Origin: Unio delphinus | Lineage: Eukaryota; Mollusca; Bivalvia; Unionida; Unionidae | NCBI GenBank assembly: GCA_029339505.1 | Contig: JAQISU010000170.1 | Coordinates: 1,452,001 to 1,516,000, forward strand | Length of the DNA stretch: 64,000 nt | Direction of reading: 5' to 3' | Shown here: one piece after another, positions 43,237-51,488 of the stretch | How positions within the stretch are numbered: the stretch's first letter is position 1 | Layout of the letters: each line of letters opens with the position of its first letter | The notes under the pieces: generated by a model | What the model saw: only the letters and a program-made list of their open reading frames with translations | Databases searched by the model: none | Told to the model about the DNA's origin: nothing | Translations under genes and position numbers: made by a program

Positions 43237-43568
43237 CAAAGCTCCCTGGAACCCCATGGGCAAAGTACCCCGGAGAAAAGCACCTTCCAGGATATAGCTA
43301 CTGTGGTCCCGGAACACGATTAGATATCAGACTTGATGATCAAAATCAACCCCGACCCGGTGAAGAACCAATAAACGCCATTGATAAGGCCTGTCACCTT
43401 CATGATGTTGCATATAAAAGCAGCAATCTGCAAAACAGGCATCTCGCGGATGTGAAATTAATTCATGCGTTAAATGCTATTCCTGATAAATCTTTTAAAG
43501 AAAAGTTGGCTTCGTGGTTGGTAAAATCAGCTATGAAAGGCAAATTGATGATGGGTGCTGGTAATTGA
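43233..43568 (+). CDS. Parvovirus-type phospholipase A2 domain (no own ATG)
   Basis: The frame shows the calcium loop YCGPGTRLD and the catalytic HD pair in DKACHLHDVAYKSS, as in secreted and parvoviral VP1 PLA2. It is preceded by LPGTPWAKYP and followed by a basic helix. There is no ATG before the catalytic site: the coordinate given begins at a TTG, and the frame stays open back to the A run at 43,200. It must therefore be expressed as a continuation of the zinc-ribbon gene, by frameshifting or because the assembled A run is one base short. In viruses such domains breach endosomal membranes. Its gene ends 18 nt before the integrase start. Confidence 0.75.
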   Translation: MTKLPGTPWAKYPGEKHLPGYSYCGPGTRLDIRLDDQNQPRPGEEPINAIDKACHLHDVAYKSSNLQNRHLADVKLIHALNAIPDKSFKEKLASWLVKSAMKGKLMMGAGN

Positions 43569-43578
43569 AAATGCTAGC
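43563..43578 (+). promoter_or_regulatory. Late-type promoter motif, integrase gene
   Basis: AATTGAAAATGCTAGC, 8 nt before the integrase ATG and overlapping the PLA2 stop codon. Confidence 0.6.
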
Positions 43579-43586
43579 ATTTTAAT

Positions 43587-44549
43587 ATGGAATCAATTTA
43601 TTATTCCCCAAGAGGATACTGGAGGGGTAAATCAGCAGTACATAAACTCGCTAGCGCTGCAAAAGTGAAAAAAACTACAGCGGCGGATTGGTTATCTAAA
43701 CAGGCACTATGGCAAATTTATCTACCACCACCTAAACAAATTCAATTCTCGCATTTTGATGTGACCGCTCCTAATGAAGTTCATCAGGCTGATATATTAT
43801 TTCTGCCACATGATCGTGGTTACAAATACGCGTTAACCGTAGTTGATATTGCAAGTCGATACAAAGAAGCAGAACCGTTAAAAACAAAATCAGCCACTGA
43901 AGTTGCTTCTGCATTTGAAAGGATTTATCGACGAGGTCCTCTGCACTGGCCGAATCTATTGCAGGTTGATCCTGGCAAGGAATTTCAGGGTGCAGTTCTA
44001 TCTACAATGAAAAATCATAATGTCACCATACGACGAGGGCATACTGCGCTACATCGCGATCAGGCCATTGTCGAACGATTTAATCGGACGATTGCTGAGC
44101 GGTTATTTGGATATCAATACGCAAAAGAATTCATTCAAGAAAAGCGATCCCGTGAATGGGTCAAAAGGTTACCAGCTGTGATTACTGCACTGAATAACGA
44201 GATTACTAGAACAATCAACATGAAACCTATCAACGCGATTAAAAAGAAGTCTATACCCGTACAACCACAAAAAGATTTCCCTAGAAACGCTAGCGTTTCC
44301 CAACCAATTCTTGGTAGTAATGTCACTGTTAGGTACTTATACGAACCAGGAGAGCTTGAAGGGGGTAGAAAAAGGGCTACTGATCCTATTTGGAGCGTCA
44401 CTACGCATAAGATATCTAGTATAACACGATCAACTGGTAGACCAGCAATCTATAAACTGGATTCAACTGCTCCTCAGCGAGGATTTACTCGACAACAACT
44501 GCAAGTGATTCCCGAGGATACTCAATTGCCACCGCATGGTCTTAATTAG
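43587..44549 (+). CDS. Polinton-type (retrovirus-like) DDE integrase
   Basis: 320 aa. The N-terminal YYSPRGYWRGKSAVHKLAS and DWLSKQALWQIYLPPP match the Polinton integrase N-domain, with no canonical HHCC zinc finger seen. Catalytic core: first Asp in HQADILFLP (about residue 68), second Asp in LLQVDPGKEF, Glu in QAIVERFNRTIAERL with 34 residues between the last two. A C-terminal SH3/chromo-like segment (VTVRYLYEPGE...PAIYKLDS) follows. It would cut and join element ends to give the 5-6-bp duplication seen here. It converges on the replicase gene and overlaps it by 8 bp. Confidence 0.92.
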   Translation: MESIYYSPRGYWRGKSAVHKLASAAKVKKTTAADWLSKQALWQIYLPPPKQIQFSHFDVTAPNEVHQADILFLPHDRGYKYALTVVDIASRYKEAEPLKTKSATEVASAFERIYRRGPLHWPNLLQVDPGKEFQGAVLSTMKNHNVTIRRGHTALHRDQAIVERFNRTIAERLFGYQYAKEFIQEKRSREWVKRLPAVITALNNEITRTINMKPINAIKKKSIPVQPQKDFPRNASVSQPILGSNVTVRYLYEPGELEGGRKRATDPIWSVTTHKISSITRSTGRPAIYKLDSTAPQRGFTRQQLQVIPEDTQLPPHGLN

Positions 44550-47500
44550 CACCCGATGCCAGAGGCATTGTGCTTTCACCCCGGCGTCTATTGCACTCAA
44601 GACAAGTCAACATCACATTATTTCTGACATGACCGAGATTGTTATTTTTTCTGTCTACGGTGAATTGGCGAGGATCCTTATCCGAATACTGCCAACGCAT
44701 TATACAATTGCAACTCGCGCAGTGATTATTCTGTTGTTTCTTCAAAGTGATTATTAATTTAGCATCAATATCAAATTCTCGTTGTTTTTTTTTGTCCTGT
44801 TGTTTGTAACCGGAGAGTTTTTTATTAATGATGCTAACATCAATATCACTTATTGTTGTGTCATTATCATCACCAATGATTTCATCATCGCCACCTGACT
44901 CTGTCATGACGACAATTCTTCGAAGCTGATTTATTCTTCGTACTCTGGATACTGCGAGATAGACTAAATTCGACCATTCGATGCGATTATCTACCATCCA
45001 AACAATTGTATCCGATATAGTCAATCCCTGTGAAGAGTGTATTGTTGCTGCGTATCCTAGCGTCCATGGGGATTTATTAGCACGCAATGCATCTTCAACG
45101 ACATTGATATCAACCAGCACAATATCATTTAACACGAGAATCTGCTTTTCACTTCCTGACTTTGTCAGGCTTGGAATATCAACTTCTATATTCTGCTTTC
45201 GTGTATCCGAAGGCCTATAACACAACGGTACTGGAAGCGTTGCAAATTTTTCTTTATGCAATTCAAATAACTTCATCTGAAGTGTGTCTCTGACTATTTT
45301 TCTACTTGCTACTATCAAATCATTTGGTCTCCACGTTTCCCAGAAATCATTCATAGGAGTTTCTGAAATTATTTCACGCGCTATTTCGCATTGGATTTTA
45401 TCCGGTTGTAATCTAAGCAGTGCTTTGAACTCGCGTAATTGTTCATCAAGTGATCTATGGTCGGTATTAATTTCTTCATAATAGTCTACAGAACCCTTTA
45501 GCCATTCATGTGGAGATCCACCGACAAATGGTGGTGGTTGGCCGTGATCCCCGCACATGACGACTTTTGTGTTTTTGTTTAACAACCACTCAAGAAATGT
45601 TTTTAATACATCTAATGACACTGTGCATATTTCATCCCAAATTATGATTTCAGGAATGAATTTATCACCCATACGCTCAGGAGTCCATTTGTCACCTTTC
45701 CATCGAAAAAAACTATGATAAGTACAGGCATTTACCCCTCGCTGTATCATCTCTCTGGCGAGTCTGTGAGTCGGTGTTAACACAATCATGTTAGTAGGAA
45801 TACAAGTATTTCCACCACCACGATATAATTCAATTGCACGAGTTGTCTTTCCTGACCCACCACAACCGTTTAAATAAACTGTCTTGTATCTACATATTGG
45901 ATCAGATACCGGTGGTGCATTAGAAAATTCTGATTGAATCTCATCACATTTTAAGTACTTTTCATCCATGGCAACGTCTGCGGATTCACAATACTCATGT
46001 AGCATCTCCTTTTTAAATCGCCAACGCCCCCACGCTTCCTCCGGATCTGTGAATGCCGCTACAGCTGATTTGTACTTATTGTGTATATACATCGAATCAG
46101 TGGCTACTCTAACCGCGGTATTAGGAAATCTATTTATCATCGAAAATAAATTGATAGAAGCATAAGCTAGCATTGAACTTCTCAAATGTGTGTACTGGGA
46201 ATTATATCCATCACAGTAGGTAACAACCGTACCTAATTTCTCACCATTGGATAGAAAAGCATCCTTACGGGATACAAGTTTTCCCTGTTTCGTTAAATCC
46301 GTTACAAGAAAATCGTATTCAGCGACATCTATGATCAACCGCGAAGAGTATTTTGCGTTGTCGTATCGTCCACCCTGGGTAAATTTACCGATTATTCTTC
46401 GTCCAAAATCTTTTGCTTGTTCTTTTTTAATTTCAAATAACTTCTTAGACCAATTCATGATTTGTTCTTCTGGAAACTGTTTTCGTAGTTCGTTGATTAT
46501 TCTATCTAGATCGGGTTGTGGTAGCCAAACTTCTTTTTGAGCTCGATAGCATATAATAGCTTCGGAAACAATCAACGATATCAGCATGCCACAATCAATC
46601 ATATATCTCAATAGCACTATTGGCATCCAGTGTTTTTCAGATAGGTGTCTACCGAGCCAAACATAACTACACGGATGTAACCCTGTAGCGAGTTCAAATG
46701 ATATCACACGAGCGAATCCGGTTAAATCAAAATCAGGCAATGGTCCATTAATCGCAACACGAGTCATTTCATGCGTGGGGTGTCCAAATCGTTTGAAGTA
46801 CTCAGCGCATTCCCCATACCCGAGAAAACTTCCAGGATAACACGCGGATATATCAATTGAAATCATACCGTCACGATGGTATTTTGTATTCCACAGTCCT
46901 CCATGACCAAATTCGATGCAACTCAATTTAACGTCCTCGAGAAAATCACTTCGTGTTGGACGCCATGAGTTTTTTTCTCTTGCGAAGTGAGCTACCACTG
47001 ATGGAATAGTAAAACTATCCGTGAGTAGTTTTTCATGGAAACTCTCCGGTGAAAAATCACTAGCGATTTTTCTCATTCTGTTATCTAATTCTTCAACGCG
47101 ATATAATTCACCATTTGGTCTTACAAATTGATCAAATCCTGATTCGGAACCAGCACTACTAAGTAACCACACTGACACAGGATCATCTTTACACAACGCA
47201 TGAATAGCATCAAATAATTTCTCTTCATAGAAAACATCCCCGGAAAATTCCCCGGAAAATTTCCGGGGGATATATTTCACGGTTCGTTCTCGTGGAAATA
47301 CTGTTACCGCAGGTGTCCACGCGTGTTTGTTATGATCAATAATCTGTATTGGGGCTCCATTTTTGTTATATTTCGGTTCGTATAAAACCTCTCCGGTTAT
47401 CGTCATAACTGTTATTGGAAATCTTAATAATGTTTCTAATTTAGCTATATCAGAAATCTTTGCACCGTGCTGTTTCACTGTCAGTTCCCATTCTGTTATT

Positions 47501-47613
47501 TTCCTACGTCGCAAATCAGTTAGTTTATTTCCTCGGGATGCATTTGTGAAGTGTTCCATTACCCGTGTTGCTACACAATTGAGCCTTGACGAAGTCAATG
47601 GTGAATATTTCAT
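44542..47613 (-). CDS. Replicase, main part: divergent family-B polymerase, SF1 helicase and HNH (inner copy)
   Basis: 1023 aa in this frame. Polymerase palm motif A-like SIDISACYPGSF (about 253-262), a possible motif B RRIIGKFTQGG (about 405), motif C VRVATDSMYI (about 501-510; the first Asp of DTD is Ala, the second kept) after LAYASINLFSMI. SF1 helicase: Walker A GCGGSGKTTRA (about 583), TPTHRLARE (Ia), IIIWDEI (II), CGDHGQPPPF (III), TIHSSQGLTI and VYLAVSRVRR (V/VI). C-terminal HNH with CASC...DRKNNNLGH...CLECN. The upstream part of the protein continues in another frame (47,745-48,479) past a one-base break. Unlike canonical Polinton PolB, helicase and polymerase are fused. Confidence 0.82.
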   Translation of the reverse strand: MKYSPLTSSRLNCVATRVMEHFTNASRGNKLTDLRRRKITEWELTVKQHGAKISDIAKLETLLRFPITVMTITGEVLYEPKYNKNGAPIQIIDHNKHAWTPAVTVFPRERTVKYIPRKFSGEFSGDVFYEEKLFDAIHALCKDDPVSVWLLSSAGSESGFDQFVRPNGELYRVEELDNRMRKIASDFSPESFHEKLLTDSFTIPSVVAHFAREKNSWRPTRSDFLEDVKLSCIEFGHGGLWNTKYHRDGMISIDISACYPGSFLGYGECAEYFKRFGHPTHEMTRVAINGPLPDFDLTGFARVISFELATGLHPCSYVWLGRHLSEKHWMPIVLLRYMIDCGMLISLIVSEAIICYRAQKEVWLPQPDLDRIINELRKQFPEEQIMNWSKKLFEIKKEQAKDFGRRIIGKFTQGGRYDNAKYSSRLIIDVAEYDFLVTDLTKQGKLVSRKDAFLSNGEKLGTVVTYCDGYNSQYTHLRSSMLAYASINLFSMINRFPNTAVRVATDSMYIHNKYKSAVAAFTDPEEAWGRWRFKKEMLHEYCESADVAMDEKYLKCDEIQSEFSNAPPVSDPICRYKTVYLNGCGGSGKTTRAIELYRGGGNTCIPTNMIVLTPTHRLAREMIQRGVNACTYHSFFRWKGDKWTPERMGDKFIPEIIIWDEICTVSLDVLKTFLEWLLNKNTKVVMCGDHGQPPPFVGGSPHEWLKGSVDYYEEINTDHRSLDEQLREFKALLRLQPDKIQCEIAREIISETPMNDFWETWRPNDLIVASRKIVRDTLQMKLFELHKEKFATLPVPLCYRPSDTRKQNIEVDIPSLTKSGSEKQILVLNDIVLVDINVVEDALRANKSPWTLGYAATIHSSQGLTISDTIVWMVDNRIEWSNLVYLAVSRVRRINQLRRIVVMTESGGDDEIIGDDNDTTISDIDVSIINKKLSGYKQQDKKKQREFDIDAKLIITLKKQQNNHCASCNCIMRWQYSDKDPRQFTVDRKNNNLGHVRNNVMLTCLECNRRRGESTMPLASGAN

Positions 47614-47744
47614 AGGAGCTAGTTTTGCAATATCGGGTTTATCATTTAACGGATATATCCCATAAACGATTGCTGTTACGGGATAAGATCTCTCGTAGTA
47701 TGGTTTGTCAATTCCAGTTAGAATTCCTGGTTTGGAATCTCTAC

Positions 47745-48479
47745 TTACAATGACAGCTTTTTATTCTTGAGGATTGGTTCAAATTTATCCCTAATAATCC
47801 ATTTGCCTTCGACTTCGATAATGAATTTTATTCTGAAAAAATACTTCTGATTGGAATTGCTTTGCTTGAAATCCTTTGGATTTCCACCTTTGGATGAAAA
47901 TCCCTTGGATTTTACACCAAGATGTGAAATTATCTCAGCTGCTCTTTTATCGTTCATAGTAGCATCGATGATGGGTACATTGACATCTTCATCAATAATT
48001 CGAAATGTCGACCAACAGTATGCTGCACCGTCTCGGTAGAATTCATTAAAACACTCCCTGATTTTACCGAGTATAGTTCTATCACCGATTAGACGTTTTG
48101 GTGTATCAGAGACTCTATCAAGATTGAATTTAGTATTTCTCCAAGGCTTAATTTTCGATAATCTTTGGAACTCCCTATCAAGATTGAATTTAGTATTTTT
48201 CCAAGGCTTAATTTTCGATAATCTTTGGAACTCCCTATCAAGATTGAATTTAGTATTTTTCCAAGGTTTGATTTTCGATAATCTTTGGAACTCCCTATCA
48301 AGATTGAATTTAGTATTTTTCCAAGGTTTGATTTTCGATAATCTTTGGAACTCCCTATCAAGATTGAATTTAGTATTTTTCCAAGGTTTGATTTTCGATA
48401 ATCTTTGGAACTCCCTATCAAGATTGAATTTAGTATTTTTCCAAGGCTTAATTTTCGATAATCTCTTGAACTCCTCCAT
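47745..48479 (-). CDS. Replicase N-terminal part with 20-aa repeats (inner copy, ends at a frame break)
   Basis: Start MEEFKRLSKIKPW at 48,479 matches the outer copy's MKEFKRL. Six tandem 20-aa units (EFQRLSKIKPWKNTKFNLDR) occupy about residues 2-120. A conserved domain follows (IRECFNEFYRDGAAYCWSTF ... WIIRDKFEPIL). The frame ends at 47,745 because the inner copy has one base fewer than the outer copy in an A-rich run near 47,758-47,763. The next frame continues directly into the polymerase. No 3'-5' exonuclease motif recognised. Role of the repeats unknown. Confidence 0.75.
   Translation of the reverse strand: MEEFKRLSKIKPWKNTKFNLDREFQRLSKIKPWKNTKFNLDREFQRLSKIKPWKNTKFNLDREFQRLSKIKPWKNTKFNLDREFQRLSKIKPWKNTKFNLDREFQRLSKIKPWRNTKFNLDRVSDTPKRLIGDRTILGKIRECFNEFYRDGAAYCWSTFRIIDEDVNVPIIDATMNDKRAAEIISHLGVKSKGFSSKGGNPKDFKQSNSNQKYFFRIKFIIEVEGKWIIRDKFEPILKNKKLSL
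48112..48475. repeat. 60-bp in-frame tandem repeat, six copies
   Basis: Units start TCAAGATTGAATTTAGTATT on the + strand every 60 bp (48,118, 48,178, ... 48,418) with only scattered substitutions (CTTA/TTTG). They open artificial frames on both strands. Confidence 0.9.
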
Positions 48480-48521
48480 GTTATAATTAAAACAAGTATT
48501 TAAATAGAAAAATATAGTATA
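48480..48521. promoter_or_regulatory. Bidirectional early-type promoter region (inner)
   Basis: A 42-bp AT-rich spacer between the replicase (minus) and zinc-finger gene (plus), containing TATTTAAATAG and TATAGTATA. The outer copy has an equivalent 42-bp spacer at 60,600-60,641. It lacks the AATTGAAAA late motif. Confidence 0.5.
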
Positions 48522-48848
48522 ATGAATCACTGCAAGTGGCTAATGATTGGATCTACAACCCCGTGTAACAAATCATGCAGAAGCGAATTCTGTGGGTATC
48601 ATATGCAAAGCGTGAGAAACGGTTCAAAAGGCCCTCTCGCATGCCTCCAATGTGGGGTGGGTGTTAGAGGAAAATCGCAATTATGCCTTGCTTGTGGGGG
48701 TAAACGATACAGGGAACTAAAACGCTACTATGACAAACGAATCATTGACTCCGTCATCCTTGATAAAATCAAGGACAAAGTAATAAAAACCCCTCAAGAT
48801 TATATCCAGAGATTTATAATTAAAGCAGATAATAAATTAGACAAGTAG
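48522..48848 (+). CDS. Small zinc-finger protein, inner copy
   Basis: 108 aa. MNHCKWLMIG...PCNKSC...FCGYHMQSV...CLQCGVGVRGKSQLCLACGGKRYRELKRYY: ten Cys and two His in CxxC-like clusters over the first 60 residues, then a basic/acidic helical tail. Conserved in the outer copy (60,222-60,599). Not a family I can name. Divergent from the replicase and upstream of HNH, so possibly an early regulator or DNA-binding protein (inference). Confidence 0.7.
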   Translation: MNHCKWLMIGSTTPCNKSCRSEFCGYHMQSVRNGSKGPLACLQCGVGVRGKSQLCLACGGKRYRELKRYYDKRIIDSVILDKIKDKVIKTPQDYIQRFIIKADNKLDK

Positions 48849-48861
48849 TATTATTATACAA

Positions 48862-49362
48862 ATGAGCCAAGATTTCAGACCTCACCCAGTGCTTGCTAAT
48901 TACGAAGCCTCTAGTGATGGTGTTGTCAGGCACCGCAGACTCAAAGAACCTGTTGGGTATCTGAATAATATGGGCTATTTGATGTTTTCAGCTGGGAGGA
49001 AGAAGTATCTCTGTCACAGAGCCATCTATGAAGCATTTTACGTATTAATCGAAGACGGTCTTGTGATTGATCACATAAATGGCGTGAAGACTGATAATTG
49101 TCTTGGGAATCTTCAAGCCGTCTCGCAGCGCGATAACCTTTTAAAAAGCAACGCTGGTAAGCACGCGAAACATCCCAAGGGTGTGAAATCGTTTGATTTA
49201 GAAAATAATGAAGAGAGAAGCTTTCAGTCGATAAATGCGGCTGGAAAATATTTCGATATTTGCAGTACTTCCATTCGATTTGTTGCTGAAAAAATCATTA
49301 AAACATCTCTGTCTAAAAAAAATGGTCATAAAATAAAGTTCGTATACACTGAAACTATTTAA
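48862..49362 (+). CDS. NUMOD4-HNH-NUMOD1 homing-type endonuclease, inner copy
   Basis: 166 aa. N-terminal NUMOD4-like segment (YEASSDGVVRHRRLKE), HNH_3 core (LCHRAIYEAFY ... VIDHINGVKTDNCLGNLQAV ... QRDN), and C-terminal NUMOD1-like DNA-binding helix (FQSINAAGKYFDICSTSIR). Such genes spread among phages and large DNA viruses as homing endonucleases. Here the copy sits in the same place in both elements, so it has been domesticated or inherited vertically. It starts 13 bp after the zinc-finger stop. Confidence 0.88.
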   Translation: MSQDFRPHPVLANYEASSDGVVRHRRLKEPVGYLNNMGYLMFSAGRKKYLCHRAIYEAFYVLIEDGLVIDHINGVKTDNCLGNLQAVSQRDNLLKSNAGKHAKHPKGVKSFDLENNEERSFQSINAAGKYFDICSTSIRFVAEKIIKTSLSKKNGHKIKFVYTETI

Positions 49363-49946
49363 GGGAGATAAATCCTTTATGGATAAATCCGCACTACAAT
49401 TCACACCCTACCTACTAAGTTCCCTTGTATTATGACGTCAAAGGAATTTGTCGCCTGCTATATTACCTGTACTTGACTAGGTGCGCCCACGTGACTGTAA
49501 TGGAGATATAATGCATGAGTTTTCGATAGAGAATAAAACTTTTTATTGTCACTTGTGGGCTAAAACTGCATTATTAGTTTTATTTATCTACATATCTCAT
49601 GTGTGGGGTGGGTGGACTAGCAGTAAAGCAGACAGCTAACTCGTTCTTTTCAGTACAGACGTTCTTTATAATCCACGCATTACCTATGTTCGCTCAGCCG
49701 GAACGCGAGTGTTTCCTATTCATTGAAGTATGTGGGCGTGGTTAAAATTCCTTGTATGTGAATGTATTTTATCTAGAGAATTATAACAGAGTATATAAAA
49801 CGCTGTTTTATTAAACAACTGTATTATTTTGTTTAAAATATTTCTCATTGTTGCAGCATAAAATTGTCTATTTTAAAAATCTCTTATTGTTAAGTATATC
49901 AGATATATATATATATATATTAAAAAATCTCTATTCTGTATGACTA

Positions 49947-50025
49947 GTCCGTGGTGTAATGGTATCGTGTTTGTCTTGTAAACATAGCTATCAACTACTA
50001 CGTGTTCGGTCCCCATAGCAGACAC
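49947..50025 (+). other. tRNA-like sequence (pol III boxes), not a functional tRNA
   Basis: An A-box TGGTGTAATGG, an anticodon-loop-like CTTGTAA (would read Thr) and a B-box-like GTTCGGTCCC occur in order. The acceptor and T stems do not pair, so it is a tRNA pseudogene or SINE head. Confidence 0.3.
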
Positions 50026-50098
50026 ATTATTTGATGGCGAAACGGAAGATGTTTTTTTCTATTAATTGGGGGGGGGGGGATGGGGCGGTCCCCCTCAG

Positions 50099-50209
50099 CC
50101 AAACCAACATGGCAACCCATGCTATCGCATTCTCGGTAGCGTGGGTTGGTGTTTTTTTCCAACTCATGCAACCATGAATGAGATTTCATGGGTTGCCATG
50201 TTGGTTTGG
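50099..50209. repeat. 23-bp perfect inverted repeat with 65-bp spacer (foldback)
   Basis: Arms 50,099-50,121 and 50,187-50,209 (core CCAACATGGCAACCCATG and its complement) are perfectly complementary. Could be a MITE or structured RNA. No target duplication seen. Confidence 0.75.
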
Positions 50210-50223
50210 TTTACCACGCCCAC

Positions 50224-50418
50224 ATCATACCATCATCGTTCCATTGAATTATAATCCATCCTTAATTAAGTATATGTTATGCCTAAAATTTGCCGCAACA
50301 CTCGAGCGGAAATATATCATACCATCATCGTTCCATTGAATTATAATCCATCCTTAATTAAGTTAATTAAGTATATGTTATGCCTAAAATTTGCCGCAAC
50401 ACTCGAGCGGAAATATAT
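50224..50418. repeat. ~95-bp direct duplication
   Basis: Two copies, starting at 50,224 and 50,316, of a unit containing CATCGTTCCATTGAATTATA and GCCGCAACACTCGAGCGG. The second has an extra TTAATTAAG. Near-identity means that it is recent. Confidence 0.85.
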
Positions 50419-50664
50419 GGCATTGTGCCGTCCATGTTGTGACGTTATACCTCAAGCATATCTTCTGGGCGGTCTAAGATGGCGTTTGCCACCTTAGGCC
50501 TCCCTTCCGGAGATGTATGTTTCGGGTCCCCCCTTGGGCTTACTTGGATGCGAAGGCACCCAAGGAATTCCAAAGATGTGTTGTCATATATGTTTTATTT
50601 TTATTAATTAGAGATACAGTATACTATATTTATAAATAAATTTATTTATATAAAAATATAAATA

Positions 50665-51021
50665 ATGGATATCAATGATGTAAATGCTATAATTGCTGAA
50701 ATCTCAAATTTAAATAATAAAGGGGTATTATTATCTGAAAGTCTCGACGTTGACAAGATTACCTCGGAATATGAAGATATTGAATATCTGTCTAGTAAGG
50801 GTCGTTATGTTTTACCTAGGATGTACAGGCTCGTGAAAGGAATTCAAAAATCCATTAATGGTTGTTTGTACGGTAACGACATTAATTTATTTATAACGCT
50901 ATTTAGCACCGTTGAAGCAATACGTCAAAAGCTTGGCCAAGAATATCAAAAACGAGCTGAAATTGGTTCTAAAGTTCGTGATCTTAGAAAAATGTTAAAC
51001 GAGGAGCGACCCGTATCTTAA
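50665..51021 (+). CDS. Small conserved element protein, inner copy
   Basis: 118 aa, MDINDVNAIIAEISNLNNKG ..., with helical, mixed-charge sequence and a C-terminal coiled-coil-like RQKLGQEYQKRAEIGSKVRDL. Clear homologue of the outer copy at 59,319-59,675 (IVEIAKLKN, DIEYGVSTNKYMLPKKYALIKKIQ). Family not recognised. Confidence 0.65.
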   Translation: MDINDVNAIIAEISNLNNKGVLLSESLDVDKITSEYEDIEYLSSKGRYVLPRMYRLVKGIQKSINGCLYGNDINLFITLFSTVEAIRQKLGQEYQKRAEIGSKVRDLRKMLNEERPVS

Positions 51022-51116
51022 CCACGTGAGTGTTACTAAAAAATAATATAGGCTTTCGTAAATAATTTAAATAATTTATTTATTTATTTTTTTTTAGCGT
51101 TTTTTTGTAACACTTG

Positions 51117-51395
51117 TTACATAGGATTTTCTCCTGAAAGGATACTCATCAGTTTGGACTTGCTCATGCAGTTATGTGCATAATGGATGATCTGGTCGTA
51201 GTAGCAAGTAATCACCGCGACGCCTCCATTTTCACGTAATTGTTCTTGTTGCCGCGTCGTTAACACAAATCGTTCATCGCCATTCTCAGATATTACAATT
51301 CTGAAATCCCCAGCGATGTTATTTCTGAAACACTCGCGAATAGCGTCGTACAGTTTAACCCTGTCGAAGATGAATACGTTAGCTTGATGGTACAT
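51117..51395 (-). CDS. 92-aa protein of unknown function, inner copy only
   Basis: MYHQANVFIFDRVKLYDAIR, then ECFRNNIAGDFRIVISENGDE and a C-terminal YYDQIIHYAHNC. Lies antisense between the small conserved gene and the virion module. No counterpart in the 340-bp equivalent region of the outer copy. The DAIRECF segment faintly resembles IRECFNEF in the replicase N-terminal domain. Unnamed. Confidence 0.5.
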   Translation of the reverse strand: MYHQANVFIFDRVKLYDAIRECFRNNIAGDFRIVISENGDERFVLTTRQQEQLRENGGVAVITCYYDQIIHYAHNCMSKSKLMSILSGENPM

Positions 51396-51488
51396 TATTT
51401 AATAACTAAGTTATTTAATAACTAAGCTTTTAATTATGATGGAAACCCTCCGGATTTCACATTTGAAAATTTAGTTCACAAACAATAT

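Larger units (their letters stand above)
49363..50664. other. 1.3-kb non-coding segment present only in the inner copy
   Basis: In the outer copy the HNH gene and the small conserved gene are adjacent (59,720), so this stretch is an insertion or a loss in the other lineage. It contains a (TA)n run (49,899-49,920), a tRNA-like stretch near 49,947-50,025, a G11 tract at 50,069, a foldback (50,099-50,209) and a ~100-bp direct duplication (50,224-50,418). The TATA-like TATATAAAACG at about 49,793 is the only promoter-like signal. Confidence 0.6.

Noticed and set aside
48089..48486. Open frames of 110-120 codons antisense or out of frame to the replicase N-terminus
   Set aside because: Shadows of the 60-bp repeats; the conserved frame is the minus-strand replicase start, confirmed by the outer copy.
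49947..50025. Functional tRNA-Thr gene
   Set aside because: A and B boxes and an anticodon-like loop exist, but acceptor and T stems do not pair; at best a tRNA-derived repeat.
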